Shown here piece by piece: positions 24,086-33,088 of a DNA stretch of 60,737 bases (positions are counted from its first letter, which is position 1; every line of letters begins with the position of its first letter). This DNA comes from CAZVYN01 sp964631125 (lineage in GTDB: Bacteria > Eisenbacteria > RBG-16-71-46 > CAIMUX01), in assembly GCA_964631125.1 (NCBI GenBank), contig CAZVYN010000014.1, forward strand, positions 1 through 60,737. The letters are read 5' to 3'. The position numbers and the translations under genes were made by a program. The notes under the pieces are model-generated. The model saw only the letters and a program-made list of their open reading frames with translations. It did not search any database and was not told where the DNA came from.

Positions 24086-24868
24086 ATGAAGTTGACTGTC
24101 CGTTCTCCGCTGACCGCTGGCTGTCCGATCACTGCCTGTCCGGTCACTGGCCTTCCGATCACTGGCCTTCTCATGACTGCTCTTCTCTTGACTGGGCTGC
24201 TCTCTGGTCTTTCGGCGATCTGGCCCGAGACCGCCGAGGCGGCCGATCCGAGCAAGCGCGTCTCGCTCCAACTCGGAGGCGGACTCTCGGGTCTCGCGAT
24301 GTCCGATCTGAACGACGAGATCGCGCGCGGCAACGGCTTCATGGCGACCAAGAGCTGGCGTGCGCTCGACGACGTCTCCCGCGGGTTCAGCTTCCTAGGC
24401 TCGGTGCGCTCCGACCTCGCCAGCGGATTCGGCGTGGCCTTGGGCATCGGCAGCGTCNNNNNNNNNNNNNNNNNNNNNNNNNNNNNNNNNNNNNNNNNNN
24501 NNNNNNNNNNNNNNNNNNNNNNNNNNNNNNNNNNNNNNNNNNNNNNNNNNNNNNNNNGCGAGGCGCTCGCCTCGCTGGAGATGGTGCTCAACGAGAACGT
24601 CACCTTCGTGACCGACGTCGGGTACCGACTCCTGAAGGCCGATGCGAAGGACTGGGAGACGCGCATCTCTCGCGCTCAGGACCCCATCCAGGACCAGACC
24701 GGGCCGGACGGAGAGCCGAACGGCATCCCGGACGGCCAGGAGCTCATCGAGGACAGCTTCCTCTTGAACGCCCTCCTCCAGGAGTCGGGCTCACGGCTCC
24801 GACCGAATATGAAGATCGACTACTCGGGCCTGCAGGGGAACGTGGGACTTCGCTTCTACCTCTTCTGA
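24086..24868 (+). CDS. Putative outer-membrane beta-barrel protein, interrupted by an assembly gap
   Basis: The product starts with a long hydrophobic leader and a probable signal peptidase site after AEAA. Glycine-rich strands follow (RVSLQLGGGLSGLAM, GFGVALGIGS), then the N gap, then strands such as NVTFVTDVGYRLL, ending in GLQGNVGLRFYLF. The terminal aromatic strand is typical of outer-membrane barrels. The leader is encoded by five degenerate 15-bp repeats (24121-24195). The true start might be the ATG near 24173 (MTALLLTG), which would give a normal-length signal peptide. The length across the gap is unknown, so the protein size (260 residues as written) is not reliable. Confidence 0.6.
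   Translation: MKLTVRSPLTAGCPITACPVTGLPITGLLMTALLLTGLLSGLSAIWPETAEAADPSKRVSLQLGGGLSGLAMSDLNDEIARGNGFMATKSWRALDDVSRGFSFLGSVRSDLASGFGVALGIGSVXXXXXXXXXXXXXXXXXXXXXXXXXXXXXXXXXXEALASLEMVLNENVTFVTDVGYRLLKADAKDWETRISRAQDPIQDQTGPDGEPNGIPDGQELIEDSFLLNALLQESGSRLRPNMKIDYSGLQGNVGLRFYLF
24121..24195 (+). repeat. Five degenerate 15-bp repeats encoding a signal peptide
   Basis: Units begin at 24121, 24136, 24151, 24166 and 24181 and follow the pattern CTGTCCGATCACTGG with increasing divergence. Because 15 is a multiple of 3, the frame stays open, giving the ITGLP/MTALL-type leader. Confidence 0.85.
24458..24557. other. Scaffolding gap of exactly 100 N
   Basis: A run of 100 N inside the barrel protein gene is a conventional gap of unknown size; the continuing frame across it is a coincidence of placeholder length. 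Confidence 0.98.
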
Positions 24869-24905
24869 TCCAGCTTCCGCGGGCGACGCGGTCGGCCCGT
24901 CAGCT

Positions 24906-25790
24906 TCATTTCAGCAGAACATAGTTCCGATACTCGCCGATCCTCGAATGGAGGATGTGGTTCTCGAGCCATGAGAGCACCCGGACCGAGAGCCGGTTGT
25001 GTTCGTGCATCGTGCCCGGCCGGGCGTAATCCTCGGCGCGCCAGGACTTGTTGGCGATCCACTCCTGCATGACGGCGGGATGTGTCCCGTGGAAGCGAGC
25101 GACATGACCCAACGGACCGTAGTCGAACGCTACCCCCTCGTCAGGATGGCGGCGTTTCACCCAATCCTCGGGATGGTGCAGGCGATCGAGCGCCATTTGC
25201 TTGCGCTTCATCGTCTCGGGGGGGCGCACCCAGCCGTAGTGGAAGACCCGCGCGCCGCACGGCTTGACCACCGGCTTGCGGCCGTCGATACGGAATCCCT
25301 GCGCGCTCTTCCACGACCGCATGCCCGGAATCCGGCGCACCGCGCGCACCTCGTGGCGATACCAATTGCGGGTCCAGTGGACATGCTCGAAGTCGCCCCA
25401 GAAGTGCAAATAGTCGAAGAGGAGCCCCTCGACCCTCGGGTTGCCGTCCCATTGCTCGATGGCGGCGCGGATCTTCGGGAGGTCGGCCTCGTGCAGCACC
25501 TCGTCCGCCTGCAGATAGATGCCCCAGTCGCCCGTGCAGGCGTCGAGCGCGATGTTCGTCTGGACGGCGTTGATGGCGCCGTGGACGAAGTGCGCGGAGT
25601 CCCATTCGGTGTCGATGATTCGCACCTTCGGGTCGTTGATGGCCGCGATCCGCTCGCGAGTGCCATCGGTGGAGGTCCCGACCGCGATGACGAACTCATC
25701 GACGAGCGGGAGGGCCGAGCGAATCGCCTCGGCGATCGGATAGTGCAGGCGGACCGCGTCGCGAACGAAGGAAAAGCCACTGAGCTTCAC
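24906..25790 (-). CDS. Glycosyltransferase family 2-like protein
   Basis: This is probably a cytoplasmic GT-A glycosyltransferase for a surface glycan. The 294-residue product opens with VKLSGFSFVRDAVRLHYP and LPLVDEFVIAVGTSTDGT, the usual N-terminal block. Then come RIIDTEWDSAHFVHGAINAVQ and the metal-site-like YLQADEVLHEADLP. The latter half has WYRHEVRAVRRIPGM and a conserved HYGWVRPPETM block. A GTG at 25790 with GAGGT 5 nt upstream fits the family N-terminus better than the ATG at 25865. It is transcribed away from the S55 peptidase gene. Confidence 0.85.
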   Translation of the reverse strand: MKLSGFSFVRDAVRLHYPIAEAIRSALPLVDEFVIAVGTSTDGTRERIAAINDPKVRIIDTEWDSAHFVHGAINAVQTNIALDACTGDWGIYLQADEVLHEADLPKIRAAIEQWDGNPRVEGLLFDYLHFWGDFEHVHWTRNWYRHEVRAVRRIPGMRSWKSAQGFRIDGRKPVVKPCGARVFHYGWVRPPETMKRKQMALDRLHHPEDWVKRRHPDEGVAFDYGPLGHVARFHGTHPAVMQEWIANKSWRAEDYARPGTMHEHNRLSVRVLSWLENHILHSRIGEYRNYVLLK

Positions 25791-25949
25791 GAAGACCTCG
25801 GATATGCTCGCCGCTCGAGCTGGGGGTTGAGGGACCGTCGACGAACCAAATCGGCCGTCCGGCATACTAGGAACGACTCGCGCCGCGGGCAACGAAGCCC
25901 GCAGGGATTCCGGCCCCGTCCCAGACCCATCGAAGGAACGAAACCACTC

Positions 25950-27902
25950 ATGCCGACTTCCGCCCTGCCCGGGATGGCCCGTAGTTTGTTCTCTCGAACC
26001 ATGCTCGCTGCCCCGCTCGCCAATTTTCTGGCCACTCTGCTCGCCACCGTGCTGCTGCTGTCCCTCCCGATCGACGCCAGCCGCGCCGAGACCCCGATCC
26101 TCCCGGTCGACCAGGTCACCCGCGGCATGAAAGGGGTCGGTTACACCGTCTTCCAAGGGGATACGATCGAGCAGTTCGGCGTCGAAATCCTCAGCGTGAT
26201 GAAGCGCACCCGAGCGCAGGGTGACCTGATCCTCTTCCGCGCGGAAGGGGAGAAGCTCGAGCACACCGGGATCATCGCCGGCATGAGCGGCAGTCCCGTC
26301 TACATCGACGGCAAACTGATCGGCGCGGTCGCCTTCGCTTACTCGGGCGCGAAAGACCCGATCGGCGCGATCACCCCGATCCAAGAGATGTTGGACATCC
26401 TCGACAACGGACTGGAGCATTCCACGCGCGACAACGCGACCGGGCTCGACGTCGAACCGTGGCGGCTCGAGCCCGAAGAGCGCTCGACGGAGAACTTCGC
26501 CGGAGCCCCGGCGCTCTTCGAAGAATCGCTGGCGCGGCTGACGCGCCGTCCGGTGGAGCCCGGATCGCGGACGAGCGCCGGGCGCGGCGCCTCGCAGCGG
26601 TCTCCGGCGGAGCTTTCCCCGGTTCTCGTTCCGATCGCACTCGACGGCTGGGATGAGGGGATGCGCGCGACCATGGCGGAAGATCTCTCTCGCCTCGGGC
26701 TGAGCGGCGTGTCGAGTCCCAGCGGCTCGGTCGCGGCCGGCGCCGTCGGATCGGTCGATCAGAAAGCGCCTCCGCTCACGCCAGGGTCGGCGCTCGGCAT
26801 CCAGTTCGTGCGCGGCGACGCCGACCTGACCGCGATCGGAACGGTCACCTGGGTCGACGGCGATCGCATCCTCGCGTTCGGTCATCCCATGGTCCAGGCG
26901 GGCGCGGTTTCGTTTCCGATGAGCGCTGCTTGGATTCACGACGTCATTCCCACGCTCGCGGTCTCGGTCAAGATGGGCGCATCGCGCGGTCCGCTCGGCG
27001 GGATCTACCAGGACCGGCGCGCCGGTATCGCCGGACGGATGGGCGCGCAGCCGGATCTACTGCCGGTCCGTGTCACGCTACAGAACGAGCGCGGCGAGAC
27101 GCGCGATTTCAACTACGAGGTCGCGCGCCACCCGGGACTCACGCCGACCTTCATCCCCTGGACCATCAGCAACTCCCTCTTGGCGGCCGGTTGGTCGTCG
27201 GGGGACGCGTCACTCCAGACCGAGACGACGGTTTTCCACAGCGGAGGCGAGCAACTGACGCGGCGTGAGCGAATCACGACGCCCGCGCCCGGTTCCGGCG
27301 TCGGCCTCGACGTCGCGCTGCCCGCCACTCTGCTGATGGTCAATCCTTTCGAGCGCGTGCGGATCGATTCGGTCGCCGTCTGGATGGCCTACGAAGCGGG
27401 AAACGCCACGGCGCGCTTGACCGAGTTGAGCTGTGAACGGACCCGCGCGGAAGTCGGCGACACCCTGCACCTCTCGATGCGAATCGAGCCGTACCGCGCG
27501 CCGGTCGAGACGCGTGTCCTGCATGTGGTCATCCCGACGGCCTGGGCCGGCAAGAGCCTGCGGATTCTCTGTGGCGGCGCAGAAGATTTCAGCGAATGGG
27601 ATCGCGATCGCGCGCCCGAGAAGTTCGAGCCACACTCGTTGCGCCAGTTGGAGACGCTCATCCGCGAGGCGCCGGATGAGTCGATCCTCTCACTGCGAGT
27701 CTATTCGACGGAGCCGGGCGCGCTCGTGCGGGGCGTGGAAGTTTCGGGACTGCCGCCGTCGCTCGCGTCGGCGGCCGTGACGACGTCGGGTCGCGGGGGC
27801 GTGACCACGAGCGTGAACGGGCGGTTGCTCGAAGAGAAACGGTATGAGACTCCCTATGTCCTGAAGGGCGGCGAACAGATCGAGGTGGAGGTGGCCGAGT
27901 GA
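25950..27902 (+). CDS. SpoIVB-type S55 peptidase domain protein, exported
   Basis: The 650-residue product has a membrane-spanning signal segment (about 15-45), then the S55 domain with TRGMKGVGYTVF, FGVEILSVM and the catalytic serine motif GMSGSPVYIDG near residue 112. LIGAVAFAY and GAITPIQEMLDIL follow, and the domain recurs at GSALGIQFVRGD with ILAFGHPMV and a nearby histidine. These match the SpoIVB serine peptidase of Bacillus sporulation, here in a diderm without sporulation genes in view. The C-terminal half is beta-rich and unrecognised. GTGA at its end is shared with the next gene, so the two are co-translated. Confidence 0.8.
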   Translation: MPTSALPGMARSLFSRTMLAAPLANFLATLLATVLLLSLPIDASRAETPILPVDQVTRGMKGVGYTVFQGDTIEQFGVEILSVMKRTRAQGDLILFRAEGEKLEHTGIIAGMSGSPVYIDGKLIGAVAFAYSGAKDPIGAITPIQEMLDILDNGLEHSTRDNATGLDVEPWRLEPEERSTENFAGAPALFEESLARLTRRPVEPGSRTSAGRGASQRSPAELSPVLVPIALDGWDEGMRATMAEDLSRLGLSGVSSPSGSVAAGAVGSVDQKAPPLTPGSALGIQFVRGDADLTAIGTVTWVDGDRILAFGHPMVQAGAVSFPMSAAWIHDVIPTLAVSVKMGASRGPLGGIYQDRRAGIAGRMGAQPDLLPVRVTLQNERGETRDFNYEVARHPGLTPTFIPWTISNSLLAAGWSSGDASLQTETTVFHSGGEQLTRRERITTPAPGSGVGLDVALPATLLMVNPFERVRIDSVAVWMAYEAGNATARLTELSCERTRAEVGDTLHLSMRIEPYRAPVETRVLHVVIPTAWAGKSLRILCGGAEDFSEWDRDRAPEKFEPHSLRQLETLIREAPDESILSLRVYSTEPGALVRGVEVSGLPPSLASAAVTTSGRGGVTTSVNGRLLEEKRYETPYVLKGGEQIEVEVAE

Positions 27903-30106
27903 GCAGAGCAAGGGTCGAGGAGCACGTCGTGGCGTCGGGTCGTCCGGTGCTTCTGGGTCTGATGGCCGGGATCGTGGCGTTCGCGGCGATCGCCGGCGAC
28001 GCCGCTGCGGTCCGCACGCGGTTCTTCCGCACCGAGGGATACTCCGGCTTCAAGAAGGGGGAGTTGGCGGGGACGGCTCTGCACGAAGAGAACGGCCTCG
28101 TCGCGGCGCCGCGCGCGGCCGAGATCTCGGACCCGGGCGTGCGCACCGTCTGGCGCTTGGCCGTCGACTCGGGCGGCCGCGTCTTCGCCGCCACCGGTGA
28201 TCAAGGTCAGATCCATCGCGCCACCGACGGCGAAACCTTCACGCTCTTCTCCTCGCTCTTCAACTACGAGCTGTTCGCGCTCACGCCCGACGGCCGCGGC
28301 GGTTGCTACGTCGGCGGCGCTCCGTCCGGCGCGATCTCGCACGTCAACTCAGAGGGAGTCTCGCGCACGGTCTTCGATGCGCCGGAGGGACTGGTGCTCG
28401 CGCTGTTGGCCTCGCCCTCGGGTGGCGTCTACGCCGCGGCGGGGGAGCGGGGGCGTCTCTATTTCATTCCCGAGGCCGGGGAGGCCCGCGTCGTCTGCGA
28501 GAGCGGAGATCTGCATCTGCGTTGTCTCGCCTGGTCGACCGACGGAAAGAAGATCCTCGCGGGAACCGATGGCCGCGGCCTGGTCCAAGAGATCGACCCG
28601 TCTTCCGGCTCTGTCCGCATCCTCTATGACGCGCAGGAAGATGAGATCGTCGCGCTCTTGCCGCACGAGGACGGCTCGATTCTCTTCGCCGCCAACCCGG
28701 GTGACTCGGGCGGTGGCGGCGCAGGCGCAGGCGCAGGCGCAGGCGGAGGCGGAGGCGGGGGTGAGGAAGCGGTGATCCTCGACCACGAGTCGCCGAGCGC
28801 CGCGCGTGGCCCGTCGCCCGTCGTCTATCGAATCGACGGCCTCGGCAGCGCGCGACCGCTCTGGCGTTGTCCGGAGAAAACGATCCACGCATTGGCCGGC
28901 GGTCCCGACGGCGGCTTCCATGCGGCGACCGGCGGTTCGGGCGCGCTCTACCTGGTGACGTCCGAGGGGAAAGAGACCGTCCTCTGGCGGGCGAAGGAAG
29001 ATCAGGTCACGAGCCTGGCCACAGATGGCGACGTCCTCTACGCAGGGACCGGATCGCCGGGCCGGATCTATCGCGTCGGCCCCGCGCGCGAGGCCGAGGG
29101 GCGCTACACCTCGGAGGTCTTCGACGGCGGCGACCTCGTTCGCTTCGGTCAGATTCGTTGGACCGGCGAAGGAGAGGGCTCGATCGCGTTTCGGACGCGA
29201 ACCGGATTCACCTCGACACCGGACGAGAGTTGGAGCGCCTGGTCGGCCGAGCTCCCCGGCGACGGGGGAGCGGTCGCCTCGCCTCCTGGTCGCTACCTGC
29301 AATGGCAGGCGGTCGTGCGGCCGAAGACGGGAGACCGCCCGCTCTCGGTGCGGCGGGTCGAAGTGGCCTACGTCGGAACCAATCGCCCGCCGCGCATCGG
29401 CGCGCTCGCGATCTCGCCCGACGAGCCGAACTTCGACGGTGGAGAGAGCAAGCGAGGGAGTTTCTCGCAGACTCTCGGGAGCGGCGTCGAAGTCGACTAC
29501 AACCTGCCGATGGTGGGCGTCTCCGTCAGCGCCTCGGCCGAGGTTCCGGCCGCCATCCGCCAGTTGCGTTCGATCGCGTGGGAGGCGTCGGACCCCGACG
29601 GCGACGAGCTGCAGTTCCGCATCGAACTGCGCCGCGTGGGAGAAGATGGTTGGCGTCTGCTCGAAGCGGCCTCGCCTCGCCCCGCCTACTCGTTGGAAAC
29701 CGGGCTGTTGCCGGACGGCGCCTATGAGATTCGCGTCCACGCCACCGATTCACCGGGCAACGCGGCGGGCACGGAGGGAACCGCCTCGCGCGTGACTGCG
29801 CCCTTCACCGTCGACAACCTCGCCCCGACCGTGACCGAACTGCGCGCGCGCAGGGTGGACGGGCCCGCGCTCGTGGTCTCCGGTGTCGCCACCGATGAGA
29901 GTTCGCCGCTCCGCCGCATGTACGTCTCGGTCGACGGCAAGAGCTTCCGGACCTTGCCCCCGTCGGACGGCATGATCGACAGCCGCAGCGAACGCTTCGA
30001 AGCGACGGTCCCGTTGGAGCACGACGCGGCCGGCAACTGGATCGTGGTGCGAGCGCAAGATTCGGCGGGGAATCAGGGGAGTTACAGGGCTTGGTTGGAT
30101 CAGTAG
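27899..30106 (+). CDS. Exported beta-propeller and Fn3/Ig-like protein
   Basis: The 735-residue product (GTG start overlapping the S55 stop) has a signal segment near 15-37. Several propeller blades follow (WRLAVDSGGRVFAATGDQGQ, YELFALTPDGRGGCYVGGAP, VTSLATDGDVLYAGTGSPG) over about 75-400. A flexible hinge of Gly-Ala repeats sits near 275-290. Residues 460-735 form Ig/Fn3-like modules, with SIAWEASDPDGDELQFRIEL and a closing DNLAPTVTELRARRV. The form resembles Two-component-regulator-propeller/NHL-type extracellular modules. It is probably a partner or substrate of the S55 peptidase (inference from overlap). A terminator follows immediately. Confidence 0.75.
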   Translation: MSRARVEEHVVASGRPVLLGLMAGIVAFAAIAGDAAAVRTRFFRTEGYSGFKKGELAGTALHEENGLVAAPRAAEISDPGVRTVWRLAVDSGGRVFAATGDQGQIHRATDGETFTLFSSLFNYELFALTPDGRGGCYVGGAPSGAISHVNSEGVSRTVFDAPEGLVLALLASPSGGVYAAAGERGRLYFIPEAGEARVVCESGDLHLRCLAWSTDGKKILAGTDGRGLVQEIDPSSGSVRILYDAQEDEIVALLPHEDGSILFAANPGDSGGGGAGAGAGAGGGGGGGEEAVILDHESPSAARGPSPVVYRIDGLGSARPLWRCPEKTIHALAGGPDGGFHAATGGSGALYLVTSEGKETVLWRAKEDQVTSLATDGDVLYAGTGSPGRIYRVGPAREAEGRYTSEVFDGGDLVRFGQIRWTGEGEGSIAFRTRTGFTSTPDESWSAWSAELPGDGGAVASPPGRYLQWQAVVRPKTGDRPLSVRRVEVAYVGTNRPPRIGALAISPDEPNFDGGESKRGSFSQTLGSGVEVDYNLPMVGVSVSASAEVPAAIRQLRSIAWEASDPDGDELQFRIELRRVGEDGWRLLEAASPRPAYSLETGLLPDGAYEIRVHATDSPGNAAGTEGTASRVTAPFTVDNLAPTVTELRARRVDGPALVVSGVATDESSPLRRMYVSVDGKSFRTLPPSDGMIDSRSERFEATVPLEHDAAGNWIVVRAQDSAGNQGSYRAWLDQ

Positions 30107-30135
30107 ACATCGAAGCCGCGGCGGCTTCGATGTCT
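30105..30135. terminator. Perfect inverted repeat between converging genes
   Basis: A 15-bp perfect palindromic stem (30105-30119 with 30121-30135) starts in the stop codon of the propeller gene. No U-tract follows on either strand. It lies between that gene and proS, which run towards each other. Nothing else is seen in 30136-30236. Confidence 0.65.
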
Positions 30136-30236
30136 CCGGTCAGACGTGGTGGTGGGGTCGACGTTGACTCCAGCGCCGGGTGAAGACTGGGGCGGGGTTG
30201 AAGAGGACATCGATCGGCGGCCGCTCGACGTCTACA

Positions 30237-31700
30237 TCAATACGCAATCGCCCAGACGACGGGATAGGGCGACGGTTCTCCGCAGCGGACGCAGACTCCC
30301 GCTTCGCTCGCCTTCGCCGTGCCCGCCGCATGCGCGTCGACCTTGTCCAACGGTAGGTTGCGGATCGTCGCCTTCGTCTCGGCCTTCACCTTTGCTTCGC
30401 ACTCGCCGCGGCCGCACCAGTGGGCGGAGCCGAAGCCCTTGGCGGCGCCGACCCATTCCTTGAAGGCGTCGTAGTCGGAGATCTCCTTGGTGCGTTCGTC
30501 GCGGAGCGTGCGGGCGCGTTCGAAGAGATCGCGCTGCATCTGCTCGAGCTGTTCGCGCACGACGGTGACGATCGTGTCGAGCGGGATGAACTGCTTGGTC
30601 TTGGTGTCACGCCGGACGACGACGGTCTGTCCCTTGGCGACATCCTTGGGACCGATCTCGAGGCGCAGCGGCACGCCGCGCGATTCCCATTCGGCGTACT
30701 TCCAGCCGGGACGCATCTGGTCGCGGTCGTCGACCTTGACGGTCCAGTTGGCGCTCAGCGCCACGCGCACTTTTTCGGCGGAGTCGAGCACGAGCGACTT
30801 CTCTTCGTCTGTCGTCCAGATCGGGACGATGACGACATGCAGCGGCGCGAGACGCGGCGGACAGATGAGTCCCGCGTCATCGGAGTGCGCCATGATGAGC
30901 GCGCCGACCAGGCGAGTGGAGACGCCCCATGAGGTCATCCAGGCGTACTGCATCTCGCTGTTCTGATCCTGGAAGCGGACATTGAACGGGACCGAGAAAT
31001 TCTGCCCGAGATTGTGCGAGGTGCCGGCCTGGAGCGCCTTGCCGTCTTGCATCATTGCTTCGATCGAGTAGGTCCGCAGGGCGCCCGCGAAACGCTCCGC
31101 ATCGGTCTTGCGACCGGCCTGGACCGGCAACGCCATCTCCGTCTCGACGAAGTCGCGGTAGACCTCGAGCATCTTCCGAGTTTCCTCTTCGGCGCCCGCC
31201 TCGGTCGCATGCGCGGTGTGCCCTTCCTGCCAGAGGAACTCGGTCGTCCGGAGGAATAGGCGCGTGCGCATCTCCCAGCGGACGACGTTGGCCCACTGGT
31301 TGATCAAGAGCGGCAGGTCGCGGTACGACATGATCCACTTGGAGAACATCGAGTAGATGATCGTCTCCGAGGTCGGCCGCACGACGAGCGGCTCCTCGAG
31401 TTGCTTGCCGCCCCCGATGGTGACGATGGCCAACTCCGGCGCGAACCCCTCGACGTGTTTCGCCTCCTTCTTCAGGAACGACTCCGGGATGAAGAGCGGG
31501 AAGTAGGCGTTCTCGTGTCCCGTCGCCTTGATCCGGCGGTCGAGCCCCGCTTGGATCTTCTCCCAGATCGCATAGCCGCGCGGACGGATCACCATGCAGC
31601 CGCGCACCGGCGAGTGGTCGGCCAACTCCGCCACGCGGATCACATCGAGATACCACTGCGAGAAGTCCTTCTCGCGCGTCGTGATCGCTTCGCTCGCCAT
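30237..31700 (-). CDS. proS: Proline-tRNA ligase, archaeal/eukaryotic type
   Basis: ProRS charges tRNA-Pro. The 487-residue protein lacks the bacterial editing insertion and matches the short archaeal type. It has FSQWYLDVIRVAELADHSPVRGCMVIRP, EEPLVVRPTSETIIYSMFSKW (motif 2 region), GTSHNLGQNFSVPF, and an anticodon-binding domain with HVVIVPIW. The C-terminal zinc-binding-like domain has WCGRGECE and CVRCGEPSPYPVVWAIAY, ending in tyrosine as usual for this type. ATG 31700 is chosen over 31712 because a GGAG lies 6 nt upstream of it. Confidence 0.94.
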   Translation of the reverse strand: MASEAITTREKDFSQWYLDVIRVAELADHSPVRGCMVIRPRGYAIWEKIQAGLDRRIKATGHENAYFPLFIPESFLKKEAKHVEGFAPELAIVTIGGGKQLEEPLVVRPTSETIIYSMFSKWIMSYRDLPLLINQWANVVRWEMRTRLFLRTTEFLWQEGHTAHATEAGAEEETRKMLEVYRDFVETEMALPVQAGRKTDAERFAGALRTYSIEAMMQDGKALQAGTSHNLGQNFSVPFNVRFQDQNSEMQYAWMTSWGVSTRLVGALIMAHSDDAGLICPPRLAPLHVVIVPIWTTDEEKSLVLDSAEKVRVALSANWTVKVDDRDQMRPGWKYAEWESRGVPLRLEIGPKDVAKGQTVVVRRDTKTKQFIPLDTIVTVVREQLEQMQRDLFERARTLRDERTKEISDYDAFKEWVGAAKGFGSAHWCGRGECEAKVKAETKATIRNLPLDKVDAHAAGTAKASEAGVCVRCGEPSPYPVVWAIAY

Positions 31701-31737
31701 CGTCGGCTCCATTCCGCTTCGGGTTCTGATCCGCGCA

Positions 31738-31755
31738 ACTGGGTCCGGACCCAGT
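31738..31755. promoter_or_regulatory. 18-bp perfect palindrome upstream of proS
   Basis: ACTGGGTCCGGACCCAGT is a perfect 18-bp palindrome 37 nt from the proS start. It could be an operator or an mRNA leader structure; no regulator is known. Confidence 0.4.
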
Positions 31756-31836
31756 CACCGCTCCCGGCCGCCTTCGCGCTTCAGTGGGAGTCGAGTCGCG
31801 GAACCTAACACGCGCGGAAAATGGGCCTCAAGGCGC

Positions 31837-31878
31837 GGGGTCAATTTGTGGGGGTCAGTTTGTGCGGGTCAGTTCGCG
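31837..31878. repeat. Three 14-bp repeats overlapping a gene end
   Basis: Units GGGGTCAATTTGTG, GGGGTCAGTTTGTG and CGGGTCAGTTCGCG lie at 31837-31850, 31851-31864 and 31865-31878. The third contains the stop codon of the minus-strand sorting-tail gene, so the terminal stop region has been tandemly copied. Confidence 0.75.
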
Positions 31879-33077
31879 AACACGAACCTGGATCGGCCGG
31901 ACCAGCCGTCGCCCGTCGCCACGAGGAAATACATCCCGCGCCCGAGAGCCGCGTGATCGAGCTTCCGCGAGATCTCCTGAGGCCCGAGGCGAAGCCCCGA
32001 CTCTCGCCACGTCGACCTGGACCGCCCCGAAAGGTCGACGATCGAGAACTCGATCTCGCCCTCACTCGGCGCGTTGACCACGAATCGGATCTCTTCGCTC
32101 GCGGGGTTGGGAGTGACGGGTCCCAAGATCGATGCAGCCACAGGCTCGCCAACGATCTCGACGTTCGCAACGTTCTGGAAGACGACGACCGTCACCGACA
32201 GACAAGAAGAGTAACAACCCCCACACGCCGCCGCCGGCGCGTCGATCCGGCCGACATGAGTCCCCAGCGGAAGCGCTGCGGCGTCGACTCTGAGCTCCAG
32301 GTTGCTTCCTGGCAGCTCCGTGCAGCTCAGCCAGGGTTGGGTGGAGTGGAAACCGGTGAAGCAGGAGGTCGGGTCGCTCCCCCCGCATTCGGCGCCCTGT
32401 GAGCAGTCGTCATGCGTGTACGCCCGGATCGTGTCGACGACCGCGGTCCCGCTGATGACGTTGGATTGCACCGCGCTCGGATAGAACTGCACGCTGTTGA
32501 AACTCGAGCAATCATCGCATCCCGGAGCAGGCGCCATCCCGCAGACCGATCCCACATTCACCCACCGATCGTTGTACTCCGGGTACGAGTAGCCATCGCA
32601 ATATTCGATGCTCGGCAGGCCCCCGACCCCAGAGAGTTCGAGAGTACCTGCGACCGGCGTGGAGAAGCGGAATCGAGCTACGAAGTCCAGGAACGCTTCG
32701 AACTCGCAGGAGTCGAGTTTGTACACCAGTCCAGAACCTTGCACGGATGGAATGCCTCGGACCAGCTCGGCGCCGCAAGTCTCGCTCGAGATGAGCGCCC
32801 ACGCAGCGGGCCAACGAAGTGTGAACTGGGCGGTGTCGGTCGTCGCGGCGAATTCGCCGAGTCGGACGTCGAACTCCGTCGTTGGGGTGCGAGGAACCGA
32901 GGTAGCGCCTTGACAGGCCGTGGGGGCGTTCGCACAGGTGTTGTTCACGGACCAAGGACGTCCACCCACGACGATCAGGTGTGGGTCGGTCTGCGCGACG
33001 GCGATCGTCGCCGAGAAAAACAAGAACGCGACAGCGCCGAAGGTCGGCTTCGGCCCGCGGAGCACATCCAGTCTCAT
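31869..33077 (-). CDS. Exported protein with a type IX-like/FlgD-like C-terminal sorting tail
   Basis: The 402-residue product has a signal peptide (about 1-28, ending AVAQ). Its central region is cysteine-rich (about 20 Cys, including NTCANAPTAC, APGCDDCSS and ACGGCYSSC), probably cross-linked by disulfides. It closes with an approximately 75-residue domain: LGPVTPNPASEEIRFVVN, EFSIVDLSGR, LDHAALGRGMYFLVATG and RSRFVFAN. That tail has the pattern of the FlgD-like/type IX sorting domains of FCB bacteria. The function of the body is unknown. It starts 11 nt after the lytic transglycosylase gene stop, so they form one operon. Confidence 0.75.
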   Translation of the reverse strand: MRLDVLRGPKPTFGAVAFLFFSATIAVAQTDPHLIVVGGRPWSVNNTCANAPTACQGATSVPRTPTTEFDVRLGEFAATTDTAQFTLRWPAAWALISSETCGAELVRGIPSVQGSGLVYKLDSCEFEAFLDFVARFRFSTPVAGTLELSGVGGLPSIEYCDGYSYPEYNDRWVNVGSVCGMAPAPGCDDCSSFNSVQFYPSAVQSNVISGTAVVDTIRAYTHDDCSQGAECGGSDPTSCFTGFHSTQPWLSCTELPGSNLELRVDAAALPLGTHVGRIDAPAAACGGCYSSCLSVTVVVFQNVANVEIVGEPVAASILGPVTPNPASEEIRFVVNAPSEGEIEFSIVDLSGRSRSTWRESGLRLGPQEISRKLDHAALGRGMYFLVATGDGWSGRSRFVFAN

Positions 33078-33088
33078 GCGGCCTCTTC

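Noticed and set aside
24086..24868. Frame continuity across the N run as evidence of exact gap size
   Set aside because: A run of exactly 100 N is a standard placeholder; the open frame on both sides is chance.
28710..28760. Gly-Ala repeat in the propeller gene as a mobile or regulatory repeat
   Set aside because: It is a simple GCAGGC/GGAGGC coding run that gives a flexible hinge in the protein.
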